Part shown: positions 59,260 through 64,000 of the stretch, in pieces
How positions within the stretch are numbered: the stretch's first letter is position 1
Layout of the letters: each line of letters begins with the position of its first letter
Assembly (NCBI GenBank): GCA_046761005.1
Contig: JBHIFI010000002.1
Coordinates: 1 to 64,000 of the forward strand
Direction of reading: 5' to 3'
Length of the DNA: 64,000 bases
Source of the DNA: JAGMCJ01 sp046761005
GTDB taxonomy: Archaea; Thermoplasmatota; Thermoplasmata; RBG-16-68-12; JAGMCJ01
Made by a program: the position numbers and the translations under genes
Notes under the pieces: model-generated
Told to the model about the DNA's origin: nothing
Databases searched by the model: none
The model's input: only the letters and a program-made list of their open reading frames with translations

Positions 59260-62200
59260 CTCTATTGTCACTCCTCTGTCTACGTCACCTATGTCCAGAT
59301 CGTAGATTATCGTATCGCGACTGTCTACAATGTCCGATTTCCAGCCTGGCTGCTCATTCTTGTACCAGACGGTCTTTCCTGTGGATGTCCCTATTACGAC
59401 GTCATCCCAATAGTCGCCATCAACATCGCCGGCCCTCAGCGCGTTGACATCACCATCAGTGTCCGCCACCTTGGTGCTGTTCCATGCCGTGCCGGGAAGT
59501 TCGTTCTCAAACCAGTATACCTTGTCGTCATCCGTACCTGCGACAACATCGAGGTCATCATCACCATCTATATAGGCAAGATCTACGGCGAGGACGGAAC
59601 CAGTTGCTTCGAGAGTATCCCCTGAGGGGAGTTCGCCCGTGCCATCATTGTATCTCATATGGACATTCCCGCTTGAAGTGGCTAATGCTACGTCCAGGTC
59701 ATCATCATCATCAACGTCACCGATGGCGATATCGTTCACAGTGCTAACAGCGTTCCAAGCATAGTGTTCGGCGACCACTACATATCTTCTGATGAACATG
59801 TGGTCGATATAGACAGTATCATTGTTCATGTTGCCGTTGGTGCTGTCCGTGTCTATGACCCTAACGTATATGTTACCGCTAATAGTCGTGGGAAGGCTAG
59901 CACCCGTGTATGTGTTCGGGTCTGAGGTGTAAGCGACAGTCACCATATCCGACCACGGGCCGCTCGAACTCGTCGAATACTGGAACAGAAAGTCGTCTTG
60001 CTCGCTGTTATCTGTGTGGTAGGCCTCAACAAAGAACTTGTATGCATCTCCGCCAGCAGCGATAGATTCAATTCTCCAGATGTGGTCGAGAGTGCTTGTC
60101 GTTCCGTTTTCCGTGGAGGACTCCACAAACATATAATCGATCGAGAGTGTAGTCGCCATTCCATCGGTATTACCATCATTCTTGCTGCTGTCGCTATCTC
60201 TTATCCAAATGTAGAGCTGTCCTCCATTGAATCCGGCTGTCTTCAGGTCAAACACATCCGTTCCCTTTGTCGTCCTGCTGATTGCCCACACGAAGGATGG
60301 ATTTGAATCCGTTGACCATCCCACCTCGAAGGGCTCAGTGCCTGTGCTTATGTAGCTTGTAACTGAGAGCTCAATACTGTCTCCGGACGAAACATTTCCG
60401 AAGTTGTACATGTGCCCACCGGCGCCCCCAGATTCGTTCCTCAAACACCACCATTTGTTTACACCTGCTTCAGCGCACAAGTCTTCAGTCAGCGTTTCGT
60501 ATGTCCCATCATTCGAATGGGTATCTTGATAATCTCCGACCACGATGTCATATACAGCCGCCTGCTCTCCATCCGCCAGATACGTGCTAACGTCATATGC
60601 AGTTCCATTCACTTCCTCTATAGATTCGTAGGTATCATCAGTGTACCAGGTATCTGTGTACTCTCCGGAAACAGTTCCGTTTCCGGATATGTCCTGATCT
60701 GCAAGATAATCGGTTGTTGTGACTGTGCCAAACATACCATCCGTGTTCGTGTATATCCAGACCTCAGTTCCTGTGGCCACAACGAGGTCATCATCATCAT
60801 CGCCATCCATGTCAGCAAGCCTTATCGCCTTTATTTCTGAGCCAGTATCATCTATAGGCATGGGTGTCCAGGCATTGTCATTTGCGTACCACCACAGGTC
60901 CCCGTCCTGTGTTCCAGCAACTATGTCCAGCAGGCTATCCTTATCGACATAACCTACGTCTACGGCTGTTACAGCCACGCCTAGGTCGTCCACTTCTCTT
61001 CGCTGCCAGTAATGACCCTCTCCGCCCTGATTTCTATACACGAATATCTTTCCGACTTCGATTCCCTCAACCAGGTCGAGGTCAGTATCATCATCAATGT
61101 CTCCATAGACTATGGATAAGAAACCTCCTGCTCCCCATGGGGGGTCTTGGTGACCTGGGAACGGAACATAGGATTCCACCTCATACTGCTCCCATCTGAA
61201 TACGAGGTTCTCGAAAAATAGCGAGTAGATTTTCAAATCGAATACCGGGTGCGAATAGTCTTCGATGGCGGTGGCTATGTCCAAGTACCATCGTGGTCCC
61301 CGGATGGTGACGAGCCTGTTGAGGGATACTTTGTATTCCTCATTGATATCCTTGAGATAGAGAATCCTCAGGGTGTAGGCGTTCTCACCAAAAAGCCAGG
61401 GATCAAAGTTTGGCTTTGACAAATCTATGCTGAATTTGTAACTGACGGAGTTGTTTACGCTTGCCTCACTGATCGGGGGATTGCCTGGCTTTGCCCAAAT
61501 CTGAATACCGCCACCGAAATCCTGAATCTTGATATTTCCAAATTCGAACGTAGCATCAGTGTCTTGGACAATAACCTTCACATACATCGTGTCTGTGTAG
61601 TTGAAGATGTCCGAGGGATGCTCATGATCAGGATCGAGGAAGGTCAGAACCTGGGGATAGTTCGTAACGTTTCCTTCCTCATCTGTGACGGTAATGAAGT
61701 CTTGAACCTCAAACAGGTTGTCAGGTGGAGGATAGTAGCTTGATCTCAGTTTTATCCTGAGAGAATAGTGACCATAGTCTAGCAACCCATCAGTATAGCC
61801 ATGGCCCGCGCTAGACGTGTTCCATCTATATTCCCATATGTAGAACTTGCCCACGTAGTCGACGAGCTCAAAGGCCTCGGTTGAAGAGGGAATCGAAGTT
61901 CGGTTCATTGGCCCGCCGCCGTAGACTATGGGTTGTGGGGAGAGACCAGACTCAGCCTTGAAGAGCCAGAACTTATTGTCCAGATCGCAGTCGGGAAGAA
62001 AGTGGCTCGCGATGACGATAACGATTCTCTCACCTTTCACGAATGTTCTTGTTGCGTTGCCCTCCCATCTTCTCTTGTCCCACTCCGTCTCATTGAATAT
62101 CTGATAGTGTTGCAGGCCGCTTCCAGGAAGGAGCTCAGGACCGAATCTCGGAGTGGTTATGTTTTCTGGATATTCATAGTAATAGTGGTAGGCGGCGCCA

Positions 62201-63057
62201 AGTTCCTCAATCTTGAGGATGAGCCTCGCGCTCGTATTGTGACCAGCATCATCCTCGGCGGTCATAATCACAAGAGCGCCATCAAAGGTTTCATCGGCAA
62301 CGAATTCTGGATAGACGGCACTCCAAATGCCATCGTCTGCTTCCTCGTCACCCATTGAACCGTTGTCGTACATCTTGAAGCAGCCGTAGTCATCATAGAG
62401 AATCGTTATATTTACATAGACGTCATTGTCGCTGTCGAAATCCCCATCCTTATCCTCAATTTTGGCGAATATTCCGAAGGACTCATTCCCACGCAAATCC
62501 TCTTTGGCGATAGTCTCGAGATTACCATCGAACCATTTCTGGACGAAAAGTGGCGGATACTCGCCTCCTGCTCCCAAAATAGTGGAACTCCAGATCACCT
62601 CACCTCTTATGGATTCAATGACACCAACTTCGACTACATCATCCGCCTCGATTGTGTGATTCACAATACTCCAAACCTCATCTATCGTCCAGTTCTCATC
62701 ATCTCTTAATCCGTAGGGATCTCCAGAATTGGGTCCATACTCAATGGTCCCCTGAGTTTTGAGAAGCTCAAAGTCCTCGTTCACTCTTATGAACACTTTC
62801 GTCCTAAAGCCATATAGTTTCTCTCCACCTTGGTGTGTGATGTTGATAATAGCTCCGTCCCAGACACCTTGTTCATAGATTGGAGTGAGGGCTCCCTCCA
62901 TCTGTAGTTTCACTGAAGCCTCTGGTGTTGGAATAGAGTACACCCAGATAAATATGGCCGAGAAGATGACCACTGTAATGAGCAGTATCAGTATCGTTCC
63001 CACAACTTCCGACACACCTTTACCATCGCGGGAGAAACGTTTCTTATAGAGTGACAT
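59245..63057 (-). CDS. Giant pilin-like surface protein with FG-GAP/VCBS repeats
   Basis: A 1270-aa protein. The N-terminus RFSRDGKGVSEVVGTILILLITVV is an archaeal type IV pilin/archaellin-type signal: a basic leader, a likely prepilin peptidase cut after Gly14 and a 20-residue hydrophobic helix. Normal pilins have 100-300 residues. The rest is extracellular beta structure. FG-GAP-like repeats (about 645-780 and 1130-1260) carry D-x-D-x-D calcium loops, as in VDDDDDLDVALATS and YIDGDDDLDVVAGT. The last repeat is cut short (IGDVDRGVTIELERE). TATA-like TTTATATAAG lies near 63095-63104 on the minus strand. Adhesion is a likely role. Confidence 0.8.
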   Translation of the reverse strand: MSLYKKRFSRDGKGVSEVVGTILILLITVVIFSAIFIWVYSIPTPEASVKLQMEGALTPIYEQGVWDGAIINITHQGGEKLYGFRTKVFIRVNEDFELLKTQGTIEYGPNSGDPYGLRDDENWTIDEVWSIVNHTIEADDVVEVGVIESIRGEVIWSSTILGAGGEYPPLFVQKWFDGNLETIAKEDLRGNESFGIFAKIEDKDGDFDSDNDVYVNITILYDDYGCFKMYDNGSMGDEEADDGIWSAVYPEFVADETFDGALVIMTAEDDAGHNTSARLILKIEELGAAYHYYYEYPENITTPRFGPELLPGSGLQHYQIFNETEWDKRRWEGNATRTFVKGERIVIVIASHFLPDCDLDNKFWLFKAESGLSPQPIVYGGGPMNRTSIPSSTEAFELVDYVGKFYIWEYRWNTSSAGHGYTDGLLDYGHYSLRIKLRSSYYPPPDNLFEVQDFITVTDEEGNVTNYPQVLTFLDPDHEHPSDIFNYTDTMYVKVIVQDTDATFEFGNIKIQDFGGGIQIWAKPGNPPISEASVNNSVSYKFSIDLSKPNFDPWLFGENAYTLRILYLKDINEEYKVSLNRLVTIRGPRWYLDIATAIEDYSHPVFDLKIYSLFFENLVFRWEQYEVESYVPFPGHQDPPWGAGGFLSIVYGDIDDDTDLDLVEGIEVGKIFVYRNQGGEGHYWQRREVDDLGVAVTAVDVGYVDKDSLLDIVAGTQDGDLWWYANDNAWTPMPIDDTGSEIKAIRLADMDGDDDDDLVVATGTEVWIYTNTDGMFGTVTTTDYLADQDISGNGTVSGEYTDTWYTDDTYESIEEVNGTAYDVSTYLADGEQAAVYDIVVGDYQDTHSNDGTYETLTEDLCAEAGVNKWWCLRNESGGAGGHMYNFGNVSSGDSIELSVTSYISTGTEPFEVGWSTDSNPSFVWAISRTTKGTDVFDLKTAGFNGGQLYIWIRDSDSSKNDGNTDGMATTLSIDYMFVESSTENGTTSTLDHIWRIESIAAGGDAYKFFVEAYHTDNSEQDDFLFQYSTSSSGPWSDMVTVAYTSDPNTYTGASLPTTISGNIYVRVIDTDSTNGNMNNDTVYIDHMFIRRYVVVAEHYAWNAVSTVNDIAIGDVDDDDDLDVALATSSGNVHMRYNDGTGELPSGDTLEATGSVLAVDLAYIDGDDDLDVVAGTDDDKVYWFENELPGTAWNSTKVADTDGDVNALRAGDVDGDYWDDVVIGTSTGKTVWYKNEQPGWKSDIVDSRDTIIYDLDIGDVDRGVTIELERE

Positions 63058-63162
63058 CCTTCGTCCTCCTGTGCTACAGAAAGAAGCATCTGAGTTTATA
63101 TAAGTCTTATGTGGTAGTTACCATGTTTTGCACCATCCAATAGTCGGATGCGCACCGTCATG

Positions 63163-63169
63163 ATTAAAT
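63163..63169 (+). promoter_or_regulatory. TATA box of the wHTH-ATPase gene
   Basis: TTAAATA is centred 26 nt before ATG 63192, fitting a leaderless transcript. Confidence 0.55.
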
Positions 63170-63191
63170 AACGACTGCTCGATGATATCGC

Positions 63192-64000
63192 ATGGCAAAA
63201 CTCACAGTCAACGACAGGATACTGCTTCATCTTTTTGATTACAGGAAGATTCGGAATGACTTTCCCCCAGACATCACTCAGGCTGGGATGGCCTCTGCGA
63301 TAGGTATTCAGAGAAGCCATATTCCTCGGTCTGTGAAGAAGCTTGAGGAAGAGGAGGCCATTGAGGAGAAAAGGGAGCGGATTCACGGTGCGGGAAGGCG
63401 GCTCAAGATGTATTTTCTCACTGAGAGAGGGTATAGACGAGCAGCAATGATAAGAAGGAGGGTCGGTCGAAAGAGGATTCGAGTCCAATCTAGTGGAGGG
63501 GAGACAGAGCTTCCCATCTCGGAAGCCTCAAGACTTTACGAAATGAGCTATTCAGAGATCCTCGCAAATCTTGACCGTGAGGACGTGCTTGATATTCAAG
63601 GAATTCTTCGAAAGACACTGCTGGAGAAGAAGGAATTCGTAAACAGACAGACCGAGCTTCTTCGTGTCCGCGAGTGGCTCGCCAGCAAGAAGCCAGTTCT
63701 CGCCCTCTATGGTCATGTCGGCTACGGAAAGACCTCGCTCGTAAGGGGATTCCTCGAAATGACTGAAGGTTGGAGAGTTTTCTGGAAGGATCTTACTGAG
63801 GATGATGAAACAACGGATGTTCTTAGACCGCTTGTGCGCTTCGTAGCAAAGAAGCGTGGTGACAGGGCCAGAAAGTGGCTCGAGGAAGGAAACATAGATA
63901 GTACGATATCCTCGCTCGGGAAGGATCTGAACGATTCTTGTTCGTTACTCATATTCGATAACTATAACATCGTTGGCGAGGACTTAGTCGACGCTTTTAA
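63192..64000 (+). CDS. wHTH-AAA/STAND ATPase, cut by the window edge
   Basis: The frame is open from ATG 63192 to the end. Residues 1-85 are a MarR-like winged helix (VNDRILLHLFDYRK, QAGMASAIGIQRSHIPRSVKKLEEE, GAGRRLKMYFLTERG in pieces). After a linker comes REFVNRQTELLRV-type lead-in (EFVNRQTELLRVREWL) and an ATPase with Walker A ALYGHVGYGKTSLV and a Walker-B-like LLIFDNYNIV. This is the layout of archaeal STAND-type signalling ATPases fused to DNA-binding domains. The C-terminal sensor part is missing. It is divergent from the pilin-like gene across 134 bp. Confidence 0.8.
   Translation, partial: MAKLTVNDRILLHLFDYRKIRNDFPPDITQAGMASAIGIQRSHIPRSVKKLEEEEAIEEKRERIHGAGRRLKMYFLTERGYRRAAMIRRRVGRKRIRVQSSGGETELPISEASRLYEMSYSEILANLDREDVLDIQGILRKTLLEKKEFVNRQTELLRVREWLASKKPVLALYGHVGYGKTSLVRGFLEMTEGWRVFWKDLTEDDETTDVLRPLVRFVAKKRGDRARKWLEEGNIDSTISSLGKDLNDSCSLLIFDNYNIVGEDLVDAF

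Overview
The window is archaeal chromosome. It carries a thermosome, a VAT/Cdc48 ATPase, a family-B DNA polymerase, PriL, TFB, Gar1, ribosomal protein L15e, a two-domain EndA splicing endonuclease, an archaeal NFACT/RqcH protein, archaeal CoA enzymes (PPS and PPAT) and type II GAPDH. Genes have TATA boxes near -26, many appear leaderless, and GTG and TTG starts are common. The mix of a VAT-type ATPase with a bacterial-type DnaK/DnaJ/GrpE set, zinc-ribbon/TPR membrane proteins with Asn-Gly linkers and short C-terminal anchors suggests Thermoplasmatota. That placement is inference from gene content only.

Layout. 1-2.3 kb: a small hypothetical gene and a PPS/DUF1611 pair on the minus strand. 2.3-10.7 kb: a tight plus-strand run of a TPR protein, a very large zinc-ribbon/TPR membrane protein whose true 5' end lies upstream of any ordinary start codon, a YchF-like GTPase and PolB. 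10.7-14 kb: L15e, a ThiI-like protein that has lost its PP-loop, a TSUP permease and a SWIM-like protein. 14-16.4 kb: an accessory patch (DDE transposase, RelE/ribbon-helix-helix toxin-antitoxin pair, DUF1186/SEC-C protein) next to tRNA-Leu. 17-22.6 kb: a GlmM-GlmU-glycosyltransferase operon facing an IMPase-NAD kinase-JAMM operon. 23-34 kb: chaperones (thermosome, GrpE, DnaK, DnaJ), a radical SAM enzyme, VAT, a PRC-barrel protein and glutamine synthetase. 35-40.4 kb: HtpX, RqcH, tRNA-Thr, a decayed redox pseudogene, PriL, a CDP-alcohol phosphatidyltransferase and a Fap7-like kinase. 40.4-51 kb: a two-gene cell-surface operon of a 2752-residue subtilase and a solute-binding protein. 51-57.3 kb: TruA, TrmJ, GAPDH, a PPAT-DUF84 fusion, Gar1, TFB and EndA. 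57.3-64 kb: an HTH regulator with a conserved hypothetical partner, a 1270-residue pilin-like FG-GAP protein, and the start of a wHTH-ATPase that runs off the end.

The most unusual structure is non-coding. Upstream of the thermosome (22.75-23.07 kb) and of the HTH regulator (57.35-57.67 kb) lie two-unit arrays of short elements with inverted ends, arranged X-A-X-B-X. X is a 9-bp direct repeat that is the same within a locus but different between the loci, as expected of target-site duplications. Unit B is identical at both loci and unit A has diverged. At both loci the last X ends exactly 10 bp before the same TATA sequence. This reads as repeated insertion of small non-autonomous elements at a fixed distance from the promoter.

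A second unusual feature is the 3032-7105 gene. Three zinc ribbons are encoded upstream of the first GTG, with no ATG, GTG or TTG. A good Shine-Dalgarno stands 7 nt before an AUA that overlaps the preceding stop codon.
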